This document shows, one piece after another, positions 1 to 10,613 of a stretch of 64,000 nucleotides of DNA. Source of the stretch: Chamaelirium japonicum. Lineage: Eukaryota > Streptophyta > Magnoliopsida > Liliales > Melanthiaceae. How positions within the stretch are numbered: position 1 is the stretch's first letter; each line of letters starts with the position of its first letter. Below the pieces are notes generated by a model. The model was given only the letters and a program-made list of their open reading frames with translations, did no database searches and was not told the DNA's origin. The translations under genes and the position numbers were made by a program. The stretch lies in contig OX393557.1 in NCBI GenBank assembly GCA_947650365.1, positions 46,253,979-46,317,978 of the forward strand, read 5' to 3'.

Positions 1-213
1 CCCATATTTTCATTAATTAGACTTTACCGTCCAAAACTAACTGTTCCGTCAGCTCACTCCCAAAACTTTATTTCTTTTCCGTCAGCTCACCCTTTCTCTT
101 AGATGGTGAGCTGACGGAACAGTTAGTTTTGGGGGGTCAAGTCTAATTAATGAAAATATGGGGGGTCAAGTCTAATTCAATGCAAAACTTGGGGGGCAAA
201 GTCAAAATAACCC
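1..213. mobile_element. MITE-like TIR element, family A, left end cut by window
   Basis: The right part ends GTCAAAATAACCC after stacked copies of an AAGTCTAATTAATGAAAAT-type motif. It matches, in order, the right half of the element at 820-1701. An internal palindrome around 50-115 (AGCTCACC / GGTGAGCT) is the centre of the element. It lies in the intron of GST copy 1. No coding capacity is visible. The superfamily is unknown because the outer left terminus and target duplication are outside the window. Confidence 0.7.
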
Positions 214-322
214 ATAAAATTTCCCAAAAAAAAACCCTTAGTATCTCCCTTCTTTCTCTCCTAGGGTTAGAGCTCCTGACACAATCTAACGCTGATCAAT
301 ATATACTAGGGGAAGGTAGTAC

Positions 323-655
323 CTTATCGTCAATGTAGAGAGCCCAGAAGCGAGCGGTGGCGGAGTCGTATGGGTCGGAGGGGACGATGGCGGGGCCGGA
401 GTCAGGCCAGACCTGGTCTATGTATTGGACGATGATCATGGACTCGCAGAGGGGCCGGCCGTTGTGGATGAGGATGGGGATCTTCTTGTAGACGGGGTTG
501 GAGGCGAGGAGCAGCTCGCTCTTGGCGCCGAGCGTCTCCGACAGGAACTCGTACGCCACGCCCTTGAGGTTCAGCGCCACCCTCGGCCGGAACAGGAACG
601 GGCTCGGCCACCAACCCAACACCTTCACCTCTTCTTCTCCTCCTCTTGCTGCCAT
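323..655 (-). CDS. Tau-class glutathione S-transferase, exon 1 (copy 1, partial)
   Basis: Tau GSTs conjugate glutathione to electrophiles or act as peroxidases in the cytosol. This exon encodes 111 residues from the ATG at 655 (MAARGGEEEVKVLGWW) to IDDK, followed by a GTAC splice donor at 322-321. It covers the thioredoxin-like domain: a Ser in the SPF motif near residue 18 is the expected catalytic residue, KKIPILIHNG is the cis-Pro region, and ESMIIVQYID binds the gamma-Glu of glutathione. The phase-0 intron after this position is the standard tau-class position. Exon 2 would lie at lower coordinates outside the window; 1-322 is intron holding a MITE. It is very close to exon 1 of the gene at 54568-55650. 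The exon is open throughout, but whether the gene is functional cannot be judged from one exon. Confidence 0.9.
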
Positions 656-702
656 CTGATCAGACGGACTTGATCCCTCAGCTACTAGGTTGGGAGCTAG
701 GA

Positions 703-708
703 TTTATA
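703..708 (-). promoter_or_regulatory. Candidate TATA box of GST copy 1
   Basis: The minus strand reads TATAAA about 48-53 bp upstream of the ATG at 655. GST copy 2 has its TATA at the same distance, which supports the call. The sequence further upstream is interrupted by inserted elements from about 734. Confidence 0.55.
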
Positions 709-819
709 TGTAAGATAGGAAGCAGGGGCGGTTGACAAATCACAGATCAATACTTTGGAACCAAGCTAGTGATTAATTTATCCAAAATAAACATTTAAAT
801 TATATAAATTTTTTAAAAA

Positions 820-1701
820 GGGTTATTTTGACTTTGCCCCCCAAACTTTGCCATAATTTAGACTTTACCCCCCATTTTTCATTAATTAGACTTTACCCCC
901 CACATTTCAATAATTAGACTTTACCCCCAAAACTAACTGTTCGTCAGCTCACCCTCCAAAACTTTATTTCTTTTCCGTCAGCTCTAGGGGTGGGACTTGG
1001 ACGGGTCTGACCAGAGGCCAACCCGCCCAACCCGAACAATGGACAAACATGGTCAAAATTGGTTAAAAATTTGGACGGGTTTGAACAAAAAAAGATCAAC
1101 CCGATTTCAATTTGGACGGGTTTGGGCACCGATCTCCCCAACCTGAGGAACCTGAGGAAGTGACACACTAAGGTTGAATGCTTTGATAGTTTTTTTTATG
1201 GAAATCAAAGACTGCTTATTAGATGTTGAATGATAAGAATTCGTTTGAAATATGTGAGGATATGGGTTGGACTTCATGTTTTTGTTATGCAAATCAATGA
1301 TTTTTTTTATCCAATCCAAAAATATGTTGGATTTTTTTTCTATCTATTTATGTGCACAAGCATTTCTAATTGGGCAACCTCCCCAACCCACTTATTATTT
1401 TGCAAATTGGGCAACCCGAGCAGCCCGAGGAACTAGAATCGGCAAGCACGGGTTGGGCTTCCACGGGCTCCCCGGGTTCCACAGGCAAATCGGGCAAAGG
1501 TTTGTGCAAGTCGGGTTGGGCATGAGCTGACCCTTCAACCCGCCCAACCATCCAAAGTCCCACCCCTAGTCAGCTCACCCTTTCTCCTAGATGGTGAACT
1601 GGCGGAACAGTTAGTTTTGGGAGGTAAAGTCTAATTAATGAAAAGATGGGGGGTAAAGTCTAATTCAAGGCAAAATTTGGGGGGCAAAGTTAAAATAACC
1701 C
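820..1701. mobile_element. MITE-like TIR element, family A, in GST copy 1 promoter
   Basis: Long terminal inverted repeats begin GGGTTATTTTGACTTTGCCC at the left and end AAAGTTAAAATAACCC at the right. Each arm has tandem AGACTTTACCCCCC-type subrepeats. Removing the nested 584-bp hAT-like element at 985-1568 and one target duplication leaves about 290 bp, typical of a MITE. No protein is encoded. A-rich flanks hide the target duplication. The same family sits at 1-213. Confidence 0.75.
985..1568. mobile_element. Non-autonomous hAT-like element with 8-bp target duplication
   Basis: Terminal inverted repeats are TAGGGGTGGGACTT at the left and AAGTCCCACCCCTA at the right. The element is flanked by perfect 8-bp direct repeats GTCAGCTC at 977-984 and 1569-1576. 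An 8-bp duplication and TAGGGGTG-type ends are hallmarks of hAT elements. The interior is rich in AACCCGCCCAA-type motifs and has no credible coding sequence. It is inserted into the family A MITE, so it is the younger of the two. Confidence 0.85.
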
Positions 1702-1710
1702 AAAAAAAAA

Positions 1711-2327
1711 TGAAAATTTTATTGGTACCCCAAAAATCTGTAATTAGCCCCCGCCTCCCTATCATCTCTCAATAACTTATTCAACAATCGTTTAATACCA
1801 ACAATGCCCTTTTCTTTTGTACCCCAAACCCCAAAGCCCTAACTCAACGTCTTTTGTACCCCCAACCCAACGTCTCTTTGAACTTCCTTAATCCAAGCCC
1901 AACCCGTCGGGTTGGCCGGGTTGTGCGGGATGGGTTGACCGGCTTCAATATGGTAGAGGAGAAATAATTCGGGTTGGGCTCGGGTTAGCCCGTCCAAATT
2001 TGGGTTGGACTTGGGTAGGGTTAGGATTGGCCCGCCCAAGTTGCAAACCTACTTGTGCCTTCAAGTACCATGAGATTTATTTAAAAGTGGGTTATATTCA
2101 AGAGTGCATATAATTGGGATATATTTAAGGGGGTATATGTTTGATTAGGGTATAATTAAGTTGGGGCGGGCCATTGAACTGGGGTGTTTTGAAGGTGGGG
2201 TGTAAGGGGGAAGGGTATTTTTGGGATAGAAATGGGGTATGAAAAAAAATAAAAAAATGAGGTGTGTCCAAGTTTGTTGAAAATGGGTGCTAATTACAGA
2301 TTTATGGGGTATGAATAAAATTTTTCA
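1711..2327. mobile_element. TIR element, family B, non-coding
   Basis: The left end TGAAAATTTTATTGGTACCC is mirrored at the right by a sequence ending AATAAAATTTTTCA; both arms continue into GCTAATTACAG / CTGTAATTAGC. This gives imperfect inverted repeats of about 38 bp. Poly(A) flanks on both sides make the target duplication unreadable. Around 1865-2045 the interior is GGGTTGG-rich, like the hAT-like element at 985-1568, and may hold an older insertion. No gene is seen. Confidence 0.65.
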
Positions 2328-2338
2328 AAAAAAAAAGA

Positions 2339-2545
2339 TCGAGCTAGCTAGTGGCCATTACTCGTTCAAAGGTCGACTTCGTCTTGATGAAAATGGACAG
2401 CGGTAGGGTAAGATGATGTCACTGATGGCGTCACATTGAGTCACAATTTCACACGGCTCAACCACTAGGTCCACGTCTCACGGGAAACGCGGTAATGTTA
2501 CCTCCCCCTACGTGCCGTTGGATGCACTTTGGCAGGCGCCAGCGA
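2339..2545 (-). promoter_or_regulatory. Displaced upstream promoter of GST copy 1 with as-1-like element
   Basis: From TCGAGCTAGCT onward this stretch matches the sequence upstream of GST copy 2 (55719-55856). On the minus strand, 2417-2433 reads TGACG, 7 bp, TGACA. This is an as-1-like pair, the TGA-type bZIP site known from many GST promoters. In copy 2 the pair is about 90 bp from the ATG; here it is about 1.77 kb away because elements lie between 734 and 2338. The role is inferred from family knowledge and conservation between the copies. Confidence 0.6.
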
Positions 2546-2967
2546 CCGATGGATGCACTGGCTTGTTCGGGCCCTGCCGACGAGTGGCGGGAGCATTAGG
2601 CCTGCCACGAGCTCCACCCCGGCGTGGAGTGCGACCTCTCCCGCCAGCAACCGGAGTTGTGCGTTGGGCTCCCTGGTGGGAAGATTTTGCGTTGTTTATA
2701 TGAGTCGGCGGCAGTTGCACGATAGCCCCTCTCCTGCGGGGTTGCAAGCCATCGAACCACGTGGTCGTAGGCACCCTCGAAGAGACTAGTTGAATTCCCG
2801 CATACGACGTCAAAATGTTGGGGGGAAGCAAGTCAACTACCCTTCGATGAGCAGGGTTCGCTGTAGGGAGACTGTTGTGGTGGTTCTCTAGCCTTCATCT
2901 CCGTCTTTGAGGGGAAGAGAACAATGCCAAGCTACAAAACTGAGAACGGATCATAGACGACCAGCTC
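2546..2967. other. Unassigned sequence left of the Tat element
   Basis: No recognisable gene. A 107-residue minus-strand reading frame (2508-2831) is rich in Arg, Gly and Pro and shows no domain I recognise. A TGTTGGGGGG motif at about 2817 resembles the start of an LTR. Together with 25807-26615 this may be the two sides of an older retroelement into which the Tat element inserted, but that is inference. Confidence 0.3.
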
Positions 2968-3340
2968 TGTGTGTACCCTCCCGGTCGGCCGCGCAACAGA
3001 CAAGGGGGGAGGGGGGTCGGCCGCGCAACAACCCCCCCTCCCTCCTCTCTCTTTCGGTCGGCCACGCAACAGACGAGAAAGGGGGGGGTCGGCCGCGCAA
3101 CAGCCCCCCCCCCCCCCCCTTCCCCCTTTCTCTCTTTCCGGTCGGCCGCGCAACAGACAAGGAAGGGGGGGTCGGCCGCGCAACAGCCCCCCCCCCCCTG
3201 CCCCCTTCTCTCTTTCGGTCGGCCACGTAACAGACGAGGAAAGGGGGGGTCGGCCGCGCAACAGCCCCCACCTTCTCTCTTTCCGGTCGGCCGCGCAACA
3301 GACAAGGAAGGGGGGGTTGGCCGCGCAACAGCCCCCCCTC

Positions 3341-3431
<91 letters not shown>

Positions 3432-4147
3432 CGGCCACTCAACAGGCGACAAGGAGGGGGGGGGGGGGGGTGTCGGTCGGCCGCGCAACAGCCCCTCCCC
3501 TCTCTATCTCGGTTGGCCGCGCAACAAGGTGAAGAGAATGGCGACGGTTGAACCCGAAAATCTCGGGCGCGTGGAGATTACGGAGTGCTGACTACACTCC
3601 CGAGATTTTCCGCTACAGCGATCGGGCGTCGATCACGCGCCACGTCATCACTACCGTGGCGGTTGAGCTTTTTGCGGGGACACGTCGTCTACCCGCTCCG
3701 CGCGGAGTGCCCCAACCATCATCCCATCACTATAAAAGGAGACCTACCCCTTCAGCAAAGAGAGAGGAATTTTGGAGGAGACGCTGCCCGTTTTGTCTCG
3801 AAATTTCAGGAGGTTGATCGGTAGTCAGACGCTGTCCGCGGCAGTCGGTAGTTAGACTCTGTTTACGGCGGTCGGTAGTCAGCTGCTGTCTGCAGAGGTC
3901 GGTAGCTTGAGTGAAATTTCAGAGGTCAGTATCTTGGGTGACCGGTCCTTAGGGTGTAATTGGGGTTAAGGTGAGAGATTGTAACCGTTGCAATTGTGTT
4001 AGTGCATTCTCGCCCCACCCGTGGTTTTTTCCCCTTCGACGTTGCGAAGGGGTTTTTCCACGTAACCACCTTCTTTTTTTCTTTTCTTTGGCGTGTTAGA
4101 TTGTGTTCGCCATCCGAACCTCCCGGTTCGATTAAAAACCCTCCACA
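2968..4147 (+). repeat. 5' LTR of the Tat-like element
   Basis: Starts TGTGTGTACCC and ends CCCTCCACA, with the TG...CA termini of LTRs. A TATAAAA box lies at 3731-3737. Directly downstream is TTGGCGCCGTCTGTGGG (4151-4167), a primer-binding-site region commonly seen in plant Ty3/gypsy elements. The first 500 bp are a minisatellite and a CT run. Confidence 0.88.
2983..3525 (+). repeat. GC-rich minisatellite and (CT)n run in the Tat LTR
   Basis: The motif GGTCGGCCGCGCAACAG recurs about a dozen times, alternating with homopolymer C or G runs and CTCTTTCGG spacers, giving a unit of about 75-80 bp. A pure CT run of about 42 dinucleotides occupies 3345-3428. The 3' LTR has the same arrangement with a much shorter CT run (about 25089-25122), so this block mutates fast. 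Confidence 0.85.
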
Positions 4148-4267
4148 ATCTTGGCGCCGTCTGTGGGACAGTCTTCGAGACTTCCTACTAGAGCTTTCGA
4201 CTGTTGACCCGTGGGTGTCGACCAGTCCGAGGCTACCTGCAACCAGCAGTCCATGACCACACTGTTG

Positions 4268-6260
4268 AAGAACGATAGCCGGTGGACCGTATCGTACCCG
4301 CTCGACGTCGCAGCTCCCATCCAAAGCTGCACCACTCGGAGATGCTAACGATGTCGGGCGTCTTGTTCAACCAACAACGGACATGGAGCGCGTAGTCCCG
4401 CTGGTGAATCCTATACTGGGGGTCGGGGAGTCCAGTCAAGCTCCGGTAGCAACCCTGGCTCCTCTAACAGGGGGTATATCGGAAGCTTTTCTGGCTACCA
4501 TGATGATGACCCAGCAAGCTCTTACCGTCCAGCTCCAAACAATGCCGTGAAACTACGAGGAGTTCGTGACTTCGTGCGGGCCGCACCGACGGGTGGTCTA
4601 CTCAACCAGGGCATGTTGGCCCAAGCGGGACAGAGCCTTCCTACTCAAGCTGCCCCACTAGGGCAAGTGCAGCCGCAACCACTGCCTCAGGTGGAGGTCA
4701 GGGTTAATCGCTCGGTAGAGGTCCAAAGTGCGAATCCCGACGGGCGAGACTCGAGTAGCCCGGAACTTGCGGAGAGAAACAAACATGCTCGAGCGGCGTC
4801 GGCACGTTCGAATGTCTGGTCCCGGCTCGGGGCACACCCCCGACAGCCGCCTACCTCCAAGCATCACTCGAAGACGGACTCGGCACAAGTGCATCGCCCG
4901 AAGCGAGACGGCGAACATCATCGTCAATCGAGTGATAGCCATCACACTCGGATGACGCCGGCCAGTCGGCAGTCGGCCCACACTGCTGAGCAGAGGAGCG
5001 TACATGAGCGTATTTGGGTACATGCGTCGGAGCGACTCGGGGATCAAGAAGGAATCCAGTGAGACCGACAGGGGATCCGAGCTCCCGATCGGCTGGAGAA
5101 AGTCGCCATCCAAGGAGCCGCATAGTCGCCGCTTGTCGAGAAGCTACTCCGGGAGCCATTCCCTCGGGGATAGAATCCTCCACGCCTTCCCAAGTTTGAC
5201 GGATCGAAAGACCCGGTGGAGCACGTACTGGCTTTCCGGGATGCTCTGGTTCCCCACGAGGATGATCATATCCTCTGCTGGACTTTCGCCAACAGCTTGT
5301 CGGGAACACCCCTCGAATGGTTCCACAAGCTCAGGCCCTCGTCCATCTCCTCTTTCTCGGAGCTGAGCACGTGGTTCATCGACCAATATCGATGCAATCG
5401 CCGGGAGCTGAAGACTTTGGAGTCACTCTTCGGGATGAGTATGACCCAGAAGGAGACGCTAAGGCAATTCTACCATAGGTTCAGGTCCAAATACCTGAGA
5501 TTGGCGGACACAGACGGGCAGGATCGCATGGTGATTACAGCCTTCAAGAATGCTATTCAGCCCAGCCAGCTTGTCAACGCGTCACTCATCAAGCGAACCC
5601 TGGAGACGATCGACGAGCTGTCGCGACGTGTTGAGAAGTATATCAAGATAGAAGACGCAGACCGCAAGAGAAAGGCAGTGGAAACCAGGGTCCCGCACCA
5701 GAACTACGCCAAGCCAGCTGCCGTGAAGAACATCAACAAGCAGCAGGGAGAGGCGACACGGCACGACGCGAAGCGGCAGAGGCAAGACAGGCCAGCGAGG
5801 CCACAGTGGAGTAGGGAGTTCAAGGTACTGAACGCCCCTATAGACCAGATCTTGGAAGCTATCAAGGGTGAGCCGTACTTCAAGTGGGCGCAACCACTTG
5901 AGCCCAGAGAGAGGGGAGCCAGAGATGCATCGAGGTACTGCGAGTACCACCAAGGTCAAGGTCACACAACCCTGCAGTGCCGGGCACTCAAGCATTATAT
6001 TGAGGATCTCATTGAGGCTGGCCACCTTGGCTGCTTCATTGACCTCCCTCAATGTAAGGAGACTAAGGCTGTAGGAGAAGTCCAGCGAGGAGCGTCGACA
6101 CCACGCTTACCGGGTCCTCCGCCAGAAGGATGCCAGCTCCGGGAGATAGACGATGTCTACGGGTACCACGGCCCTGTGCCATCATCAAACTCTGTTGACC
6201 GTCAGGTGCGGCGTATAGAGCAAGCAAGGCAAGTTCACCATGTGGTGCTCGACCCTGTCA
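4268..6260 (+). pseudogene. Tat-like gag region
   Basis: Gag packages the element RNA in virus-like particles. The segment around 5200-5680 carries the Tat-type capsid core (LEWFHKLRPSSISSF and LRQFYHRFRSKYL motifs). A zinc-finger-like CEYHQGQGHTTLQC motif lies at 5939-5980, followed by IEDLIEAGHL, the arrangement usual in Tat gag. This part belongs to a fossil element and does not form one continuous reading frame. Confidence 0.8.
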
Positions 6261-6903
6261 TTCGCCTCGAGCCAAGAGTGGAAGCTACAATACACTTTTC
6301 GGTGGCTGATCTGGTTGGAATAGAGAGGCCTCACAACCATCCTCTGGTTATACGGCTGCAGATAGCAAATTGCCTGGTGAAGAGAATTCTGGTCGACGCT
6401 GGGAGTTCGGTAGATGTGCTCTTTCTCAACGCCTTCAACGCCATGCAGCTAGATCACGGGCAGATGCTGAGTCGTCGTCGACGATAACGGGCTTCACGGG
6501 AGAGGCTGCAAGGGTGGTTGGCGAGATCACCCTCCCGATCACAACAGGGCATCTCACCAATCTCACCTGATTCATTATGATTGAAGCCCACTCGGCGTAC
6601 AACATCATCCTCGGAAGACCGTGGTTCCACCACTTGGATGCGGTCCCCTCGTCGGCCCACCAGGTAGTGAAATTTTGGACCGACAAGGGCATGATGAGTA
6701 TTCGAGGAGACCAGTCCTTAGCGGCCAAGTGTGAGCTTAGCGCTATCCATCTGAAGACAATGTGCCAAATCGAGGGAGGAGAAGACGGAGCTGAGTTGGG
6801 CATCCTCAACCTTTGGACTACAAAGCGGAGTCAGGAAGCTTCAACGTCGTTCCAGCACCTCGCCAAATCAAGCGTAGGAGCACGAGGAGGCCAAGCCCTT
6901 CAG

Positions 6904-7200
6904 AAGATCGACCTGTCAGTTGAACTTAAAGAACTGACAGTGTCGGGGGACCTGCTGAAGATCGACCTGTCAGTTGAAGGTAAAGAACTGACAGCGTCGG
7001 TGGACCTATTGAAGACCGACCAGTCAGTTGAATGTAAAGAGCTGACTGCGTCGAGGAACTTGAAGAGGGCCGGTCAGTTAGCTGAAGTTAAAGAGCTAAC
7101 TGATTCGAGCGACCCGATGGAGACTAACCTGTCAGCTGAAGGCAAAGAGCTGAACGGGTCGGCACGCTCGAAGAAGACCGACCGATCGGTTGAATCTAAA
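6904..7200 (+). repeat. Coding 54-bp tandem repeat between protease and reverse transcriptase
   Basis: About 5.5 copies of a 54-bp unit encode a degenerate 18-residue repeat of the type KIDLSVEgKELTASxDLL. The unit stays in frame across the block. It falls in the linker between protease and reverse transcriptase. I know of no function for it. The charged, alternating composition suggests an unstructured or helical spacer. Confidence 0.85.
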
Positions 7201-7872
7201 TAATCGGACGAGTCGAAGAAGTCAATGACAGACCCGAACACGGAGTGGGAGGAGTCACCTGCCGTTGAGCCGATTCTGCCTATGGACTTAGGAGAAGCGG
7301 GTCATCCGAAGATAACCTTTCTTGGGTCACAGCTGCCAAAATATCATGCCGAAGCTATGACGGCATTTCTCAAGGCAAACCTGGATGTGTTCGCATCGTT
7401 AATTGAAGACAATCCGGGCATCCACCCCAAGGTAGCCTGTCACTACCTCAATATTCGAGAAGGAGCTGCACCTGTACGCCAGAAGCCCCGGTCGCTAGTG
7501 CCGGAGAAAGCAGCAGCTGTCAATATGGAGGTAAAGAAGCTGCTACGAGCGAGCATCATCAGAGAGGCTTGGTACCCGAAGTGGATCGCTAACGTGGTCG
7601 TTGTCCCCAAGAAGTCCGGAGCCATACGGGTCTGTATCGATTTTATAAACCTCAACCAGGCATGCCCGAAGGACAGCTACCCGCTACCACGCATCGATAC
7701 CCTGGTAGATACCACGGCGGGACACGAGAGGCTCTCGTTGATGGACGGGTACTCGGTTTATCACCAGATCCCCATGAATCCAGAGGACCAAGAGCACACG
7801 ACCTTCGTCACGGGTTGAGGGCTTTACTGCTACAAGATGATGCCATTCGGGTTGAAGAACGCGGGGGCTACG

Positions 7873-9826
7873 TGTTGGAGTTGGATCCGCTTATCAGAGT
7901 CATAGCGAAAGCAAAAGAAAGATCCGAAGATCATACGGTGTATGTTTCATTACAATTAATTCTACAAAACAATCTACATGCAAATCTATGATCTTAGCAT
8001 ATGTGCGGACACCCTAGAGGCATACTACGATCTACGGAAGACATGCATGCATCTAGTTAGATGTTTAGAATCATCATACCTTATGGATCTATGATCCAGA
8101 AATGACGGAACGATGAAGAACCGCACTTGAATCGCAAGGGAAACTCTCGGATAGCACCTTGTCCTTTGCGAATTGAAGAATCCTCGAAATTTCGTCTCTG
8201 AGTGCAAGAATTACGAGCCGACGGAGGAATCCGTTGCGAAGACGATGGCGAGCCGCGAGGTTTCCTCCTTCTCTTTCTCTCTTCTTCCTTCTCCTTCATT
8301 CCTCTTTCTTCTCCCTTCTTCTTCCTCTCTTTTCCTTGGCCGAAACCACAAAGGAGGAACTAAAGAAGGGGTTCGGATTTTCTAGAGGAGAGGAGACCAT
8401 TAAGGCCGAACCTCCCTCTCCCCATTCAGTTATAGGGCCGGTCTCCCATGGCTTCAAGGAAGCTAGGGCCGGCCCTAGTAGGATTAGGATAGAGGGGGGC
8501 GGTTTTTAGGGATTTCCAGTGTCTATCGTGAAGCCTGGACGAAAACGCCCTTCACGAAAAGTGGAAAACTGAAAGAGAGACTGAGTGAGGTGCGCTACTC
8601 GGAATCGAGTTCCATCAGCGCCTGTGAGCTCCTAGAATTATTCCGCTCATTCTAAGATCCATATTCAATATGTTTTGAGCCATATTTTAGTATTTACCAA
8701 AATACCCCTACGACCCGTAACACATGTGAATTAGGTTCTCTGGCTCCGGGCTTGCGCTCCATCGCACTACTTCGCATCCAACATATCCATCCAGGTCGGG
8801 GAACAAGTCCTATATGCAACGACAGGATGGAACCTTCAGGGTTCTGGATCTCTAGCTCCAACCAGATCCCTGATTAACTGTTCCGGTGACACACCGAAAG
8901 TTCTGTTAATCAGTCCTAATCCGATTAACCCGCGTAGCCACCTAGAGTGCGACGCAAGTTGAACTTTAGTGATCCTAAACTTATGTTACTCCCTTGTAAC
9001 CCTGTTCTCTATTATACTCCGATAATCCTCAGTCCCTCCTAGTATTGGTGCCATGATACGACTCGGGCGATGGGGAGCACCGTCAGATCCCGATCGATCA
9101 TCTGACTAGGGTTTGATGACTTGTCATATATAACACCACACACCTTCCGGTGCTATGCCTAGCATCCGGAACATCGTCAATTATACTGACAACCACCATG
9201 CCTGGGTTAACTGTGTGGACAGATTGACTCATCAAAATGCACCCATCCAATACTGGACGTCGGATAACCTGTAGGGATTACATATCACTCAAGCGCCAGC
9301 CGGGTAACCCAATATACCGTGGTATTGGACTATGGAAGGTCCGCACACATTGGCACATCAAAGCACCACACAACTGGTTGGCCCAGTGTACATGGTCCCT
9401 CAGGGTTAAGGACATATTATCTATAGTAGTAAGACGGTTTATGTGCCAGTGTCTGAATCACTGAACTGTGCACCGTCTTGGTTCCTGTTCAACACGATCA
9501 TCGTGCTTGGTCAGGTGAATGGGAATCCCATGTTCCCGTGGTGGAGACTTCACCACATCCTCTACCTGCCAACAGCTTGTTCTCGATGAAGCGACCGGTA
9601 TCACCTAAGCTGTGAACTAGTTCTAGGTCTACACAGAACTGGTCCACTGGGTCTCCCAAGCATGGATCCTCCATATGCCTCAGTAGCCTACTGTGTTCCC
9701 TAGGGTCCTTTTATTATATGAGTATTATCATACACTAGAGTAGTATTCTAATTAAAGCAATAACCAAAGTCATCTTTATTAATGTTAATACAGAAATTCC
9801 ACGCTAAGGACACACGAGCTACAACA
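7873..9826 (-). mobile_element. Solo LTR of an Angela-like copia element, reverse orientation
   Basis: Begins TGTTGGAGTTGG and ends CTACAACA, flanked by perfect CTACG target duplications at 7868-7872 and 9827-9831. No internal region is present, so it is a solo LTR left by LTR-LTR recombination. On the minus strand it starts TGTTGTAGC and matches the copia LTR at 62214-62682 closely. It is also a distant relative of the 13734-15867 LTR (shared AACCAGTTGTGTGGTGCTTT-type blocks). Inserted within the Tat reverse transcriptase. Confidence 0.88.
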
Positions 9827-10613
9827 CTACGTACCAAAGGCTGGTGAACAAGATGTTCGTCGACCAAATTGGAAGGAACGTGGAGGTCTACGTCGACGAC
9901 TTACTTGTGAAGAGCCAGGTAAAGGAGGCGCATATGCAAGACCTGGAGGAAACCTTCGTAACCCTGCGGAGGTACAGCATGAAGTTGAACCAGGCCAAGT
10001 GCGCCTTCGGCGTGACGTTGGGAAAATTTCTGGGTTACTTGGTCACCCGACGGGGGATCGAGGCCAACCCAGAGCAGATCCGAGCTTCGGAGGAGATGCC
10101 ATCGCCCAAGTTACGAAAGGAAGTCCAGAAGCTGACCGGCAGGATCAACGCCCTCAACCGCTTTATATCCAAGTCCTTAGACCAGTGTCGGCCCCTGTTC
10201 GAAAGGTTGAGCAAGCTTGCACCTTTCGACTGGGACCAATGCTGTGAAGAAGCATTTCAAGAGCTGAAGACGTACGTTGGCCAACCCCCTATCTTGACAG
10301 CTCCCCAGCCCGGTGCAACACTGGGGGTATATCTATCGGTATCTAAGGCAGCAATCAGCACTGTACTGATATGCGAACGTGAAGGAGCGGAGAGGCCTAT
10401 CTACTACGTCCATACTTCGTCGCTCACCCCATCGAGGTCATCACCGAGCACCCCCTGAAGGAAGTACTGGATAACTCTACTCGAGTGGGTCGGTTAAGTA
10501 AGTAGGCAGCGGAACTGCAAGAGTTTGGCCCTCGGTACGTACCTCGGAAAGCAATCAAGGGCCAGGCACTTGCAGACTTCCTCAGCGATTTCCCGGCAGA
10601 AGACACTGCATCG

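Larger units (their letters stand above)
6270..10460 (+). pseudogene. Tat-like protease and reverse transcriptase region, split by a solo LTR
   Basis: The aspartic protease motif ILVDAGSSVDVLF lies at about 6385-6425. The reverse transcriptase fingers and palm appear at 7430-7860 (KKSGAIRVCIDF, YPLPRIDTLVD) and resume after the inserted LTR with EVYVDDLLVKS (catalytic YVDD, about 9880-9920) and GYLVTRRGIEANPEQI. The segment to 10460 resembles the degenerate first RNase H that Tat elements retain. It is fossil and broken. Confidence 0.85.

Noticed and set aside
402-673. Overlapping frames in the GST exons (also 55330-55689 and 55358-55606)
   Set aside because: Shadow frames of GC-rich GST exon 1. 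Only the frame with SPF, KKIP and ESMIIV motifs is coding.
2895-3591. Long overlapping frames on both strands rich in Arg-Glu, Ser-Leu or Pro-Gly
   Set aside because: They read through the GC-rich minisatellite and CT run of the Tat LTR. Every frame is open only because the repeats lack stops. The same happens at 24596-25279.
8081-8509. Ser/Phe/Leu-rich frames in the solo LTR
   Set aside because: They lie over a CT-rich stretch inside an LTR with clear ends and target duplications. Non-coding.
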